Positions 31,733 to 40,343 of a stretch of 64,000 nucleotides of DNA are shown piece after piece. The position numbers and the translations under genes are program-made. The stretch comes from Azospirillaceae bacterium (GTDB lineage: Bacteria > Pseudomonadota > Alphaproteobacteria > Azospirillales > Azospirillaceae), in assembly GCA_028283825.1 (NCBI GenBank), contig JAPWJW010000005.1:857800-921799 (forward strand), read 5' to 3'. Under the pieces are notes generated by a model. That model had not been told where the DNA came from and made no database searches. It was given only the letters and a program-made list of their open reading frames with translations. Positions within the stretch are counted from its first letter, which is position 1; every line of letters starts with the position of its first letter.

Positions 31733-33418
31733 ATGACTGAACCGACGGGCGCCGAAGCGGCGGTCCGCATGCTGCAAGCCCATGGCGTCAAACATGTTTT
31801 CGGACTGTGCGGCGACACCAGCCTGCCCTTCTACGACGCGCTGTGCAGCATTGACCACGGCATGCAGCACATCCTGGCCCGCGATGAACGCTGTGCGGCC
31901 TACATGGCCGACGCCTATGCCCGGGTGACGGGCAAGCCCGGCGTGTGCGAGGGGCCCAGCGGCGGCGGCGCCACCTACATCCTGCCGGGCGTGGTGGAGG
32001 CGAACGAGTCCTCCATCGCCCTGCTGTCCATCACGTCGGACATCCCCATTGGCGGGCGTGGGCATTACGCCCTGACGGAACTGGACCAGAAGGCGCTGTT
32101 CGCGCCTCTGACCAAGTGGAACGCCGTGGCCGACCGGGTGGACCAGATCCCCCACCTGTTCCGCACCGCCTTCCGCGCCATGACCACCGGCCGGCCGGGG
32201 GCCGCCCATATCGGCCTGCCCTATGATCTGCAGAAGCAGGCACTGGACCCCGCCCTGATCTGGGCGCAAGGCGAGCACGCCCGTTTCCCCGCCCTGCGCC
32301 AGGGGCCGGACCCCGATGCCGTGACGGCGGCGGCCGACGCCATCCTGAAGGCCAAGGCGCCCGTCTTCCTGTGTGGCGGCGGCGTCGTCATCTCCGGCGC
32401 GCAAGGGCCCTTGCGCCAGCTGGCCGAACTGCTGGACGCCCCCGTGGCCAGCACCATCAGCGGCCACGGCGCCCTGCCCGACAGCCATCCCCTGGCCGTG
32501 GGCGTGGTCGGCACCAACGGCGGCACGGAAGAGACCCGCGCCGTCCTCCAGGGCGCCGACCTGGTGATCTTCGTCGGCTGCCGCGCCGGATCGACCTCCA
32601 CCGAGCACGGCCGGGTGCCAGGCCCCGGCACGGCCATCGTCCATATCGACTGCGACCCCATGGTGGTCGGCGCCAACTATCGCTATGACGCGGCGCTGGT
32701 CGGCGACGCGCGGCTGTGCCTGGAGGCGCTGGCGCGCGAGGGGGCGGCGCGGATCGCCGCGCGCGACAGCGGCATCAGGACCCGCCTGGCCGATTTGAAG
32801 GCGGCCAAGCGGGCGCGGTTCGAGGCGCTGGCCCAGTCGCCCGACCTGCCCATCCGGCCGGAGCGTCTGGTGGCCAGCCTGCAACGGCACCTACCGGAGG
32901 ACGGTATCATCGTCGCCGACCCCGGCACGCCCTGCCCCTATTTCTCCGGCCATTTCGAACTGCGCAGCAGCGCCACCCGCATCATCACCAACCGCGCCCA
33001 AGGGGCCCTGGGTTACGCCCTGTCGGCCGCCATCGGCGCCTGGTACGGCCGGCCGGACGCCAAGGTCGTGGCCGTCATGGGCGACGGCAGCTTCGGCTTC
33101 ACGGTGGGGGAGCTGGAGACCATCGTGCGCAAGCAGGTGCCGCTGACCATGATCGTGCTGTCCAACGCGTCCTTCGGCTGGATCAAGGCCAGCCAGAAGA
33201 CGGGTTATGGCGAGCGCTATTTCTCCGTCGATTTCGACCGCACCGACCACGCCCTGGTGGCCCAGGCCTATGGCATCATGTCGTGGACGGTGCGCGACCC
33301 GGCGGAACTGGACGGCGTGGTGCGCAAGGCCCTGGCCTTCGACGGCCCCACCCTGATCGACGTCATCGCCCAGCCGCTGGAGCAATCCGCCGTCCCCGTC
33401 AGCCAGTGGATGGGCTGA
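31733..33418 (+). CDS. ThDP-dependent enzyme, acetolactate synthase-like
   Basis: A 561-residue protein with three domains: ThDP pyrimidine-binding (about 1-170, catalytic Glu in ILARDERCAAYMADAYAR), central nucleotide-like domain (about 190-330), and pyrophosphate-binding (about 370-550, VMGDGSFGFTVGELETI to SNASFGWIK). The ATG at 31733 (MTEPTGAEAAV) aligns with family starts. Such proteins are labelled acetolactate synthase large subunits, but the family also includes 2-oxoacid decarboxylases, lyases and hydrolases. No regulatory subunit gene is adjacent, and the setting is catabolic. It is followed immediately by an MFS gene starting one base after its stop. The substrate is not identifiable. 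Confidence 0.9.
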   Translation: MTEPTGAEAAVRMLQAHGVKHVFGLCGDTSLPFYDALCSIDHGMQHILARDERCAAYMADAYARVTGKPGVCEGPSGGGATYILPGVVEANESSIALLSITSDIPIGGRGHYALTELDQKALFAPLTKWNAVADRVDQIPHLFRTAFRAMTTGRPGAAHIGLPYDLQKQALDPALIWAQGEHARFPALRQGPDPDAVTAAADAILKAKAPVFLCGGGVVISGAQGPLRQLAELLDAPVASTISGHGALPDSHPLAVGVVGTNGGTEETRAVLQGADLVIFVGCRAGSTSTEHGRVPGPGTAIVHIDCDPMVVGANYRYDAALVGDARLCLEALAREGAARIAARDSGIRTRLADLKAAKRARFEALAQSPDLPIRPERLVASLQRHLPEDGIIVADPGTPCPYFSGHFELRSSATRIITNRAQGALGYALSAAIGAWYGRPDAKVVAVMGDGSFGFTVGELETIVRKQVPLTMIVLSNASFGWIKASQKTGYGERYFSVDFDRTDHALVAQAYGIMSWTVRDPAELDGVVRKALAFDGPTLIDVIAQPLEQSAVPVSQWMG

Positions 33419-34651
33419 GTGCATCCGCTAAGATACGGCCGCTTCCGCTATTTCTGGGCGACGCGGATGGCCAGCATGCTGGCCCACAGCGCCGTCGTCA
33501 TCGCGCTGGGCTGGCTGGTCTATGATCTGGCGCGCCAGACCATGGACGTGCGGGCCGCCGCCTTCCGCCTGGGCCTGATCGGCCTGGCGCAGTTCCTGCC
33601 CTTCCTGGTGCTGAGCCCCATCGCCGGCGTGACGGCGGACCGCCACGACCGCCGCCGCATCGTCATGCTGGCCCTGGCGGCCCAGGTCGCCGGCATCGCC
33701 ACCGTCGCCCTGCTGGTGGAAAGCGGCCGGGCGGCCCTGTGGATGCTGTACGCCCTGGCCGGCTTCATCGCGGCGGCGCGGGCCTTCTTCATCCCGGCCA
33801 TGAACGCGCTGACACCCCGCATGGTGCCGGCGGCGGTGTTGCCCAACGCCATCGCCCTGCAATCCATCGCCGGGCGGGTGGGCGGCATCCTGGGCCCGGC
33901 CCTGGGCGGCATGGTCTTCGCCGTGTCACCCTGGGGCGCCTTCGCGGGCTGCGCCGCCCTGCTGGCGGTGGCCCTTTTCTGCCAGTGGCGCATCGGCCCG
34001 GTCGACCAGCCCACCCAGGGCCGGGCGGGTAAGCGCCTGGGCATGATCGTGGAGGGTGTGCGTTACGTCCTGTCCAACCGGCTGCTGCTGGGCGCCATCA
34101 GCCTGGACATGTTCTCCGTCCTGCTGGGCGGGGTGACCGCCATGCTGCCGGTGTTCGCCCGCGACATCCTGCATGCCGGGCCCCAGGGCCTGGGCCTGTT
34201 GCGCACCGCCCCGTCCATCGGCGCGTTGGCGGTGGGCGTGTGGCTGTCCACCGTGCCCATGCGCCGCGGCGTGGGCCTCAAGATGCTGTTGTCCGTGGCG
34301 GTCTTCGGCCTGGCCACCATCGTCTTCGGCCTGTCGCCAAGCCTGCCCCTGTCCATGGGCTGCCTGGTGGTCCTGGGTGCTGCCGACATGATCTCCGTCA
34401 ACGTGCGCCAGTCGCTGATCATGATCACCACGCCAGACGACATGCGTGGCCGGGTGGGTGCCGTCTCCACCCTGTTCATCTCCGCATCGAACGAGTTGGG
34501 GGAGATGGAATCCGGCAGCCTGGCGGCCCTGATCGGTCCCGTGGGGTCGGTGGTGGTGGGCGGCGTCTGCGCCATCGGCATCGCCGCCGCCTGGGCCCGG
34601 TTGTTTCCCGAGTTGCGCCATGCCCGCGATTTCGCGCCGGAGAAGGCCTAG
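33419..34651 (+). CDS. MFS transporter, EntS-like exporter type
   Basis: A 410-residue MFS protein that starts with GTG at 33419, directly abutting the stop of the ThDP gene (TGAGTG). Features match the MFS_3/EntS group: FRYFWATRMASMLAHSAVVI, SPIAGVTADRHDRRRIV, NAIALQSIAGRVGGILGPA, DDMRGRVGAVSTLFISASNE. These proteins commonly export siderophores or small metabolites. The stop overlaps the stop of the convergent aldo/keto reductase gene by three bases. Translational coupling to the ThDP enzyme suggests that it handles that enzyme's substrate or product. Confidence 0.9.
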   Translation: MHPLRYGRFRYFWATRMASMLAHSAVVIALGWLVYDLARQTMDVRAAAFRLGLIGLAQFLPFLVLSPIAGVTADRHDRRRIVMLALAAQVAGIATVALLVESGRAALWMLYALAGFIAAARAFFIPAMNALTPRMVPAAVLPNAIALQSIAGRVGGILGPALGGMVFAVSPWGAFAGCAALLAVALFCQWRIGPVDQPTQGRAGKRLGMIVEGVRYVLSNRLLLGAISLDMFSVLLGGVTAMLPVFARDILHAGPQGLGLLRTAPSIGALAVGVWLSTVPMRRGVGLKMLLSVAVFGLATIVFGLSPSLPLSMGCLVVLGAADMISVNVRQSLIMITTPDDMRGRVGAVSTLFISASNELGEMESGSLAALIGPVGSVVVGGVCAIGIAAAWARLFPELRHARDFAPEKA

Positions 34652-35637
34652 AACTCCTCGGTATCGATGGTCGCCTGGACGTTCGCCGGATAGCGCGGGC
34701 CGCTGATGGCGGATGGGTCGAACATCCAGTCAATGCGGTCGACCACCTCATCCGGGATCACCCAATCCTGGGCGGCCACGTTTTCTTCCAGATGAGCCAA
34801 GGAGGTCGTGCCGGGGATGGCCAGGACATGGGGCCCGCGCGACAGCAGCCAGCCCAGTGCCAGTTGCGCCGGGGTCACCCCGCATACCTCCGCCAGCGCC
34901 GTGAAGTCCTGGGCCAGGCCGTGGTTGGCGGGCCAGTTCTCTGCCGAGAAGCGCGGCATGTGGCGGCGCACGTCCGCCCGGTCCAGGCGCGATGGATCGT
35001 CGATGCGGCCGGCCAGCACGCCCCGCCCGAGGGGGGAGAAGGCGACGAAGGCCACGCCCAGGTCGCGGGTGGCGTCCAGCACCGCGATCTCGGCATTGCG
35101 CGACCAGGGGGAATATTCGGTCTGCATGGCGGCGATGGGGTGCACGGCGGCCGCCCGCCGCAGGGTGGCGGCCGACATTTCCGACAGGCCGATGGCGCCG
35201 ATCTTGCCGGCGGCCACCAGGTCGGCCATAGCACCCACCGACTCCTCGACCGGCACCTGGGGGTCCAGGCGGTGCAGGTAGAACAGGTCGATATGGTCAA
35301 GGCCTAGGTTGGCCAGCGAGGCCTCGCAGCCGGCGCGGATGGTCTCCGGCCGGCAATCGATACCACGCCCGCCGCCTTGGGCGAACAGCCCCACCTTGCT
35401 GGCGATCAGCACCTTGTCGCGGTTGTGGGCCAGCGCCCGGCCGACCAGCGTCTCACTGCGGCCGCCACCGTAGAGCGCGGCCGTGTCGACATGGTCGTAG
35501 CCGAGGTCCAGGGCGCGGTGCAGCAGGCGCACCGCATCCTCGTCCCGCATGGCCGGGCCGTAGCCCCAGCTCATGCCCATGCAGCCGAGGCCGACCGGCC
35601 GCACCGGGCGACCGGCCAGCAGGCGCCGGCTGGTCAC
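34648..35637 (-). CDS. Aldo/keto reductase
   Basis: A 329-residue (beta/alpha)8 NADPH-dependent oxidoreductase with the catalytic tetrad D51 (YDHVDTAALYGGG), Y56, K81 (LIASKVGL) and a His in LFYLHRLDP. C-terminal cofactor residues appear in AIPGTTSLAHLEENV. The start is GTG at 35637, overlapping the upstream stop as GTGA. It is the last gene of the nine-gene minus-strand operon that begins at 44901. It would reduce an aldehyde or ketone intermediate or, as in some AKR groups, oxidise an alcohol. Confidence 0.92.
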   Translation of the reverse strand: MTSRRLLAGRPVRPVGLGCMGMSWGYGPAMRDEDAVRLLHRALDLGYDHVDTAALYGGGRSETLVGRALAHNRDKVLIASKVGLFAQGGGRGIDCRPETIRAGCEASLANLGLDHIDLFYLHRLDPQVPVEESVGAMADLVAAGKIGAIGLSEMSAATLRRAAAVHPIAAMQTEYSPWSRNAEIAVLDATRDLGVAFVAFSPLGRGVLAGRIDDPSRLDRADVRRHMPRFSAENWPANHGLAQDFTALAEVCGVTPAQLALGWLLSRGPHVLAIPGTTSLAHLEENVAAQDWVIPDEVVDRIDWMFDPSAISGPRYPANVQATIDTEEF

Positions 35638-36518
35638 GCCAGGGCGCCGGTCACGTCGTCGAACAGTTCATCCACCGACAGGCGGCGGGGGATGATCTTC
35701 TGTTCCAGCGACCAGTCGATGGCCAGTTCCAGGCCCTTGCGGTTGGCCTCCAGGCCCAGGGGCGGGAACGGGTCGGGTACGCCGCCCGTGGCCAGGGCCC
35801 GGCTTTCCTTGAGCATGCGATAGATTTCGCGAATAGCATCAGTATGTTGGCGGGAAATGCTCTCATGCACGGTGAAGATGTGGTTGATGGGAACCACGCC
35901 TTCGCGGGCGAACCATTCCTTGGCGGCCTTGAACGGTTCCGGCACCAGGTACTGCACCCGTTCGTCCTTTGGCAGGTCCACGCCCTGCAAGGTCGCCGCC
36001 AATTCGCCGTCCAGCATCATCTGGCCGATGTCCGATCCCTTGGGCAGGCGCACGCAATTGTCCGGGTCGGTGTATTCCTCCAGATGGCCTTCGCCCACCG
36101 TCATCCAGGTGACCTTGTCCAGGTCCACGCCGTATTCGTGTTTCAGCACGCCCCGGATCCACAGGCCGGTGGTCTGGGCATAGGTGCGCACGCCGACCTT
36201 TTTGCCCTCGATGTCCTTGGGATCCAGGTGGCCCAGCGCCTTGTTGAAGCCGGCGCAGTGGTGCTGGAACCGCCCCGACACAGGTGCGGGCAACAGGACG
36301 AAGGGCTTACCATAGGCCTTGGCCTGCAAAAAGGTGACGATGGCCAGTTCACCACAGTCGAACTCGTTACGGCGGATCATGGCCTTGAAGCCGTTGTGGG
36401 CGGTCTCGGGCCCGCAGAAGTTCAGGCTGACGATGTCAGAGGTCACCCGGCCGTCCTTCATGGCCTGAGTCACGGGGGCGTCGGCCAGGTTGGTGCGCAG
36501 GGTCAGGATGTCGGCCAT
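35634..36518 (-). CDS. 4,5-dihydroxyphthalate decarboxylase-like protein (paralogue 2)
   Basis: A 294-residue protein with the periplasmic-binding-protein-like fold of the Pht5 family: SLNFCGPETAHNGFKAMIRR, FDCGELAIVTFLQAKAYGKP, KVGVRTYAQTTGLWIRGVL and MLKESRA near the C-terminus. No signal peptide, so it is cytoplasmic and probably enzymatic rather than a transport receptor. The start is ATG at 36518, behind GGGAGAG; the frame continues upstream only into the intergenic repeat. Pht5-type enzymes decarboxylate 4,5-dihydroxyphthalate to protocatechuate. It shares the operon with paralogue 1 (43927-44901). Overlapping GTGA coupling joins it to the aldo/keto reductase. Confidence 0.8.
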   Translation of the reverse strand: MADILTLRTNLADAPVTQAMKDGRVTSDIVSLNFCGPETAHNGFKAMIRRNEFDCGELAIVTFLQAKAYGKPFVLLPAPVSGRFQHHCAGFNKALGHLDPKDIEGKKVGVRTYAQTTGLWIRGVLKHEYGVDLDKVTWMTVGEGHLEEYTDPDNCVRLPKGSDIGQMMLDGELAATLQGVDLPKDERVQYLVPEPFKAAKEWFAREGVVPINHIFTVHESISRQHTDAIREIYRMLKESRALATGGVPDPFPPLGLEANRKGLELAIDWSLEQKIIPRRLSVDELFDDVTGALA

Positions 36519-36554
36519 CACGGCTCTCCCATTCTTTAGTGGCAGCGGCATGAG

Positions 36555-36690
36555 GCGTTCCTCATTACCGCTGTAGGCCCCGACTGGGGCCGCCGGAGCG
36601 AGCACCGCAGGGCGGAGCGAGGAAGCCAAGGCGGCGGATGCCGCCGCCCGGCGATTGAGGGAAGCCTTTGATCGGTCACGATCAAAGGCC
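36555..36690 (-). repeat. Dispersed intergenic repeat, copy B, with 11-bp hairpin
   Basis: The reverse complement of the blocks in copies A, C and D: CGCCGGGCGGCGGCATCC, CCTTGGCTTCCTCGC and CCTACAGCGGTAATGA on the minus strand. The end next to the ThDP gene carries a perfect hairpin, GCCTTTGATCG and CGATCAAAGGC with loop GTCA (36664-36689), 9 bases after that gene's stop. It could terminate or process the operon mRNA. Confidence 0.7.
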
Positions 36691-36697
36691 ACAAGCA

Positions 36698-38248
36698 TCA
36701 GAGCCGGACTTCGATCAGCGAAGGGCCCGGCTCGGCGTTGCATTTCTTCATGGCGTGGTAGAAGTCCTCGGCCGTGGCCACGCTGACCGACGGCACGCCC
36801 ATGCTCTTGCCCATGGCCAGCCAGTCGATGCTGGGCCGGTCGATGTCGATCATGGCCAGCGCCTGGGGTCCCGGCGCGCCGAAACCCATGTTCGCGAACT
36901 CCGCCTTCAGGATCTGGTAGGAGTTGTTGGCGAAGATGATGGTGGTGACGTTCAGCTGTTCGCGCGCCTGGGTCCACAGCGACTGGATGGTGTACATGGC
37001 ACTGCCGTCACCCACCATGCAGACCACCCGCCGGTCCGGGCAGGCCAGCGCCGCCCCGGTCGCCACCGGCGTGCCATAGCCGATGGAGCCGCCCATGTTC
37101 TGGATGGTGTCGTGGGCCACGGCCCCGGCCGTGTGGCCCATGGTCTCCCGCCCCGTGGTCAGGCTTTCATCCACCAGGATGGCGTTTTCCGGCATGGCGG
37201 AGGCCAGGGCGTGGGCGATGGACAGGGGGTTGAGGGCGCCGGTGGGCACACCCTTGTCCTCCCGGGCCTGGAGGGCGGGTCCGACACCCCGCGCGCCCAC
37301 AGCCTCGGCCAGCATTTCCATGGCCAGCGCGCTGTCCTCATCCGCCGCGGCCAGGCGGTGGACCAGGGTTTCCGGCTGCTTCAGCAGGCTGGGCTTGCCC
37401 GGATAGCTGAAGAAGGCCACCGGTTCGCCCGTCTCCACCGTGATGATGTGCTTGAAACCGCGCAGGAACTCCACCGCCTGCGGCACCGCGTAGGGCAGCC
37501 GTTCCAGCGGCACGCGCCCGGCCCCGCGCTCGATGCGGCTGGTGAAGAACTGGGTGCCGATGCGCACGCCGGTCCTGGCTTTGATGCGCCCCGCCCATTC
37601 CAGCGCCGGGCCGAAGGTGGCGTTGCCAGCCAGGATGATGAAGGCGGGCTCACCGGAGCGCAGCACGTCGGCGATGCGGGCGATGGTCGCGGCATCCGGC
37701 ACACCCGGCTTGGCGACACCGCTGCGCGCGAAGCTGCCGGCCGGCACCGTCACATCACCCCAGGAGGTGTCGCCCGGCAGGATCAGGGTGGCGATCTTGC
37801 CCGGCCGGGCGCTGGCCTGTTCCACCGCCGTGACGGCATCGCCGGCCAGAGTGTTGGATGACGCCGTGCGGCGCACCCAGTGGCTCAAGGGCCGGGCCAA
37901 CCCCTCGATGTCCGAGGCCAGTGGCGCGTCGTATTTCAGGTGGGCCGTGGCATGCTCACCAATGACGTTGACCATGCCGCTGCCGGCGCGTTTGGCGTTG
38001 TGGATGTTGGCCAGGCCGTTGGCGAGGCCGGGGCCCAAGTGCAGCAGGGTGGCGGCCGGCATGCGCCGCATGCGATACCAGCCGTCGGCGGCCCCCGTCG
38101 CCACCCCTTCGAACAGGCACAGCACGCTGCGCATGCGCGGGTTTTCCAGCGCCGCCAGGAAGTGCATTTCCGAGGTGCCGGGGTTGGCGAAACAGATGTC
38201 TACCCCCTCATCCACCAGCGTGCTGACCAGACTTTCCGCGCCGTTCAT
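36698..38248 (-). CDS. ThDP-dependent enzyme (acetolactate synthase/benzoylformate decarboxylase family)
   Basis: A 516-residue protein, shorter than biosynthetic acetolactate synthases. The pyrimidine domain has the catalytic Glu (LCLFEGVATGAADGWYR). The pyrophosphate domain has VCMVGDGSAMYTIQSLW to FANNSYQIL. The ATG at 38248 (MNGAESLVST) has AAGGACAGGAA upstream. It is clearly different from the ThDP enzyme at 31733. It lies between the HpcH/HpaI aldolase (overlap-free, 25 bases) and the second dihydroxyphthalate-decarboxylase-like gene. A 2-oxoacid decarboxylation or carboligation step in the operon's pathway is likely; the substrate is unknown. Confidence 0.9.
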   Translation of the reverse strand: MNGAESLVSTLVDEGVDICFANPGTSEMHFLAALENPRMRSVLCLFEGVATGAADGWYRMRRMPAATLLHLGPGLANGLANIHNAKRAGSGMVNVIGEHATAHLKYDAPLASDIEGLARPLSHWVRRTASSNTLAGDAVTAVEQASARPGKIATLILPGDTSWGDVTVPAGSFARSGVAKPGVPDAATIARIADVLRSGEPAFIILAGNATFGPALEWAGRIKARTGVRIGTQFFTSRIERGAGRVPLERLPYAVPQAVEFLRGFKHIITVETGEPVAFFSYPGKPSLLKQPETLVHRLAAADEDSALAMEMLAEAVGARGVGPALQAREDKGVPTGALNPLSIAHALASAMPENAILVDESLTTGRETMGHTAGAVAHDTIQNMGGSIGYGTPVATGAALACPDRRVVCMVGDGSAMYTIQSLWTQAREQLNVTTIIFANNSYQILKAEFANMGFGAPGPQALAMIDIDRPSIDWLAMGKSMGVPSVSVATAEDFYHAMKKCNAEPGPSLIEVRL

Positions 38249-38273
38249 CGTTCCTGTCCTTGAAAAAAGGGAA

Positions 38274-39128
38274 TCAATAGCCGGCGATCTCACGCGCCTG
38301 GCCGACGACGCCGTAAACGCGTTGCGGCGCCGACATCAGGAAGCCGTAGCCCTCATCCAGCAGGCGCTGGGCGTTCTTGGCCGTGACGTGGGGGTGGCCG
38401 ACCACCACCCGGTGCTTCTTGCAGGTGGCGACGATCTGGCCCATGGCCGCCACCACCTCGGGATGTTCGTACTGGCGCGGCAGGCCCAATTCCTGGCTGA
38501 GGTCCCCTTCCCCGATCAGGCAGAAACCGATGCCGGGCACGTTGGCCAGCATGTCGTCCAGGTTCTCGATCGCCTCCACGCTCTCGATCATCAGGCCGAC
38601 CAGCAATTCGCCATGCGGCGCCAGCGGCCAGACGTCGGCCGCCTTGTAATAGTCCGCCTGCGACAGGCCCCAGTAGCGGGCGGCCGTGGCCGGGCCGTCG
38701 CCGCGCAGGCCCTTGGGCTCATAAAGGGGTGCGCTCTTGGGCCGGGCGTAGCGGCAGGAGGCGACGGCGTTGTAGGCCTGCGCCGTCGTCTTGATGTGCG
38801 GCCACACCACGCCATAGACGCCGCGATCCAGCGCCTGCTTGGCCTCCGCCTGGTTCATCTCCACCCCGTTGGACGGGATGCGGACGATGGGCGTGACGTT
38901 CGGCGCCAAGGTGGCCGCACTGTGGATCTGCTTGCGGTTCAGCAGATATTGCAGGGCGTCGCCCAGGGCCGCCATGTCGAAGGGGTTGTGCTCCATCTCG
39001 AACACCAGCGCGTCATACGGGCTGTCCGACAGGTCGATGGCGCTCTGCTTGTCCGCCTTGGCGAAGCAGGAATAGGCCGGCTTGCCCGCTTTCCACGCGC
39101 GGATGACGCCGTTGAGCCGATCGCTCAT
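38274..39128 (-). CDS. HpcH/HpaI-family aldolase
   Basis: A 284-residue TIM-barrel lyase of the metal-dependent class II type. Visible residues: the catalytic His in FEMEHNPF, an Arg in IVRIPSNGVEM, metal-binding Glu in GLMIESVEAIENL and Asp in GEGDLSQELG. Family members split 4-hydroxy-2-oxoacids into pyruvate and an aldehyde, the classic last step of meta-cleavage pathways. It follows the extradiol dioxygenase in the operon (repeat copy C lies between them), which agrees with that role. It might replace the RraA-like LigK aldolase of the standard protocatechuate 4,5-pathway, which is not seen here. Confidence 0.9.
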   Translation of the reverse strand: MSDRLNGVIRAWKAGKPAYSCFAKADKQSAIDLSDSPYDALVFEMEHNPFDMAALGDALQYLLNRKQIHSAATLAPNVTPIVRIPSNGVEMNQAEAKQALDRGVYGVVWPHIKTTAQAYNAVASCRYARPKSAPLYEPKGLRGDGPATAARYWGLSQADYYKAADVWPLAPHGELLVGLMIESVEAIENLDDMLANVPGIGFCLIGEGDLSQELGLPRQYEHPEVVAAMGQIVATCKKHRVVVGHPHVTAKNAQRLLDEGYGFLMSAPQRVYGVVGQAREIAGY

Positions 39129-39149
39129 GATATTAATCCCTTGTTCGTG

Positions 39150-39300
39150 TTCGGCCTTCGATCGCGACCGATCAAAGGCCCCCTCAGGCGCCGGGCGGCG
39201 GACATCCGTCCGCCTTGGCTTATCCTCACTGCGCCCTGCGGTGCTCGTTCCGGCGGACGCGGTCGCGTCCTAGACCACCAGGGTGATCCCTGCTGGTCGG
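39150..39300 (+). repeat. Dispersed intergenic repeat, copy C
   Basis: Fills the gap between the dioxygenase and aldolase genes. It starts with an imperfect hairpin (GGCCTTCGATCG with CGATCAAAGGCC), carries CCCTCAGGCGCCGGGCGG, CCTTGGCTTATCCTCAC and GGCGGACGCGGTCGCGTCC, and ends with a second hairpin near 39272-39298 (GACCACCAGGG with CCCTGCTGGTC, one mismatch). It is inverted relative to copy B. Confidence 0.7.
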
Positions 39301-39308
39301 GTTGTGCG

Positions 39309-40298
39309 TTAGCGGTCGGTCGACCAGTACATGAAGCCCATGCCCTCACCCGTGCCGGCCGCGGTGCGGTATGAGGGCACGTAATCGACCAGGGTCATCT
39401 GGGCGCCGGTCTCCTCCAGCGCCTTCAGGACCGAGACGTAGAGTTTGATTTCCGAGGTGCCGGACTGGTACCAGCGCTCATCCAGGGCGCCCAGGCCGTC
39501 ATAATCGAAGGTGCGCAGCATCTCGATGATGCGGCGGTCGAATTCCTCGTCACAGACGAAGTGCGACAGGCCGCCGGAGGCGATGATGGCCACGCGGGCA
39601 TCGCTTTTCCACGCCTTGACGGCCCGCAAAAGCGCCTCGCCGAAGGCGATGCAGCGCTTCATCGGCGGCTGGGTCGGCGCGTAGAAGCAGTTCAGGATGA
39701 CGGGCACATTGGGCGGCGGGTTGTCGCCCATGATCTGGTGATAGACGAAGCTGTAGGCGTGCGGGACGATGGGCCGTTCCGGCGTCGGCTTCATCCACAC
39801 ATTGTCCGGCCATTTGAACAGGTCGGTGATGTCGAAGCCGTCCTGTTCCAGCGACTGGATCAGGTGCAGGGCCAGTTCCGGATGACATGGGTGCGTCACC
39901 GCGTGGTCGGGCGCGTAGACCGAGCGCTGCGGCGGGCCGTTGTACGCCTCCTCGCCCGTGTAGATGGCGATGGAGGGCGACATGTCGATGAAGATCTCCT
40001 TCTGGTCCTTGCCCAGGATGATCGCCACGTCGACGTTCGCCGCCTCATACGCCCGACGCATTTCCGCCAGGGCCGCGCTGTTGCGGGCGGCGCGCGCCTG
40101 GCGTTCCGCCAAGGACAGCAGGGGTTCGAAATTGTTGGGGCCGCGCTCGGCCTCCAGTTCCGGATAGGTCCAGGTGCGCTGGCGGTACCAGAGCTTGGGA
40201 TTGTTGCGATCCCTTTCGCCGTTGTTGAGCCAGTCTTCCGGCGCCTGTCCCAGCATGCCGCTGTGAGGGACCGCCATGCCGAATACGATCTTGGCCAT
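39309..40298 (-). CDS. LigB-type extradiol ring-cleavage dioxygenase
   Basis: A 329-residue class III extradiol dioxygenase. By comparison with LigB of protocatechuate 4,5-dioxygenase, H12 (AVPHSGM) is the first iron ligand, E283 (SGTSEIKLYV) the third, and H180 (VPHAYSF) and H246 (GGLSHFVCDEEFD) are active-site acid/base residues. The second His ligand position reads Gln99 (LGKDQKEIF), an unusual substitution. The length agrees with single-chain members; no LigA-like small-subunit gene is present. It would open a catechol-type carboxylated ring, for example the product of the decarboxylase-like enzymes in the operon. Cytoplasmic, Fe(II)-dependent. Confidence 0.88.
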   Translation of the reverse strand: MAKIVFGMAVPHSGMLGQAPEDWLNNGERDRNNPKLWYRQRTWTYPELEAERGPNNFEPLLSLAERQARAARNSAALAEMRRAYEAANVDVAIILGKDQKEIFIDMSPSIAIYTGEEAYNGPPQRSVYAPDHAVTHPCHPELALHLIQSLEQDGFDITDLFKWPDNVWMKPTPERPIVPHAYSFVYHQIMGDNPPPNVPVILNCFYAPTQPPMKRCIAFGEALLRAVKAWKSDARVAIIASGGLSHFVCDEEFDRRIIEMLRTFDYDGLGALDERWYQSGTSEIKLYVSVLKALEETGAQMTLVDYVPSYRTAAGTGEGMGFMYWSTDR

Positions 40299-40343
40299 CT
40301 TGTTCCTCGCTTTTTCCGTACTGACGTTTAACGAATGGGCCGC

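Noticed and set aside
31733..33418. Biosynthetic acetolactate synthase (ilvB)
   Set aside because: No small subunit or ilvC gene follows and the context is catabolic, so the specific name was not given.
36519..36977. N-terminal extension of the second Pht5-like gene
   Set aside because: The extension reads through the dispersed repeat and the end of the ThDP gene and has no family similarity; GGGAGAG before ATG 36518 marks the start.
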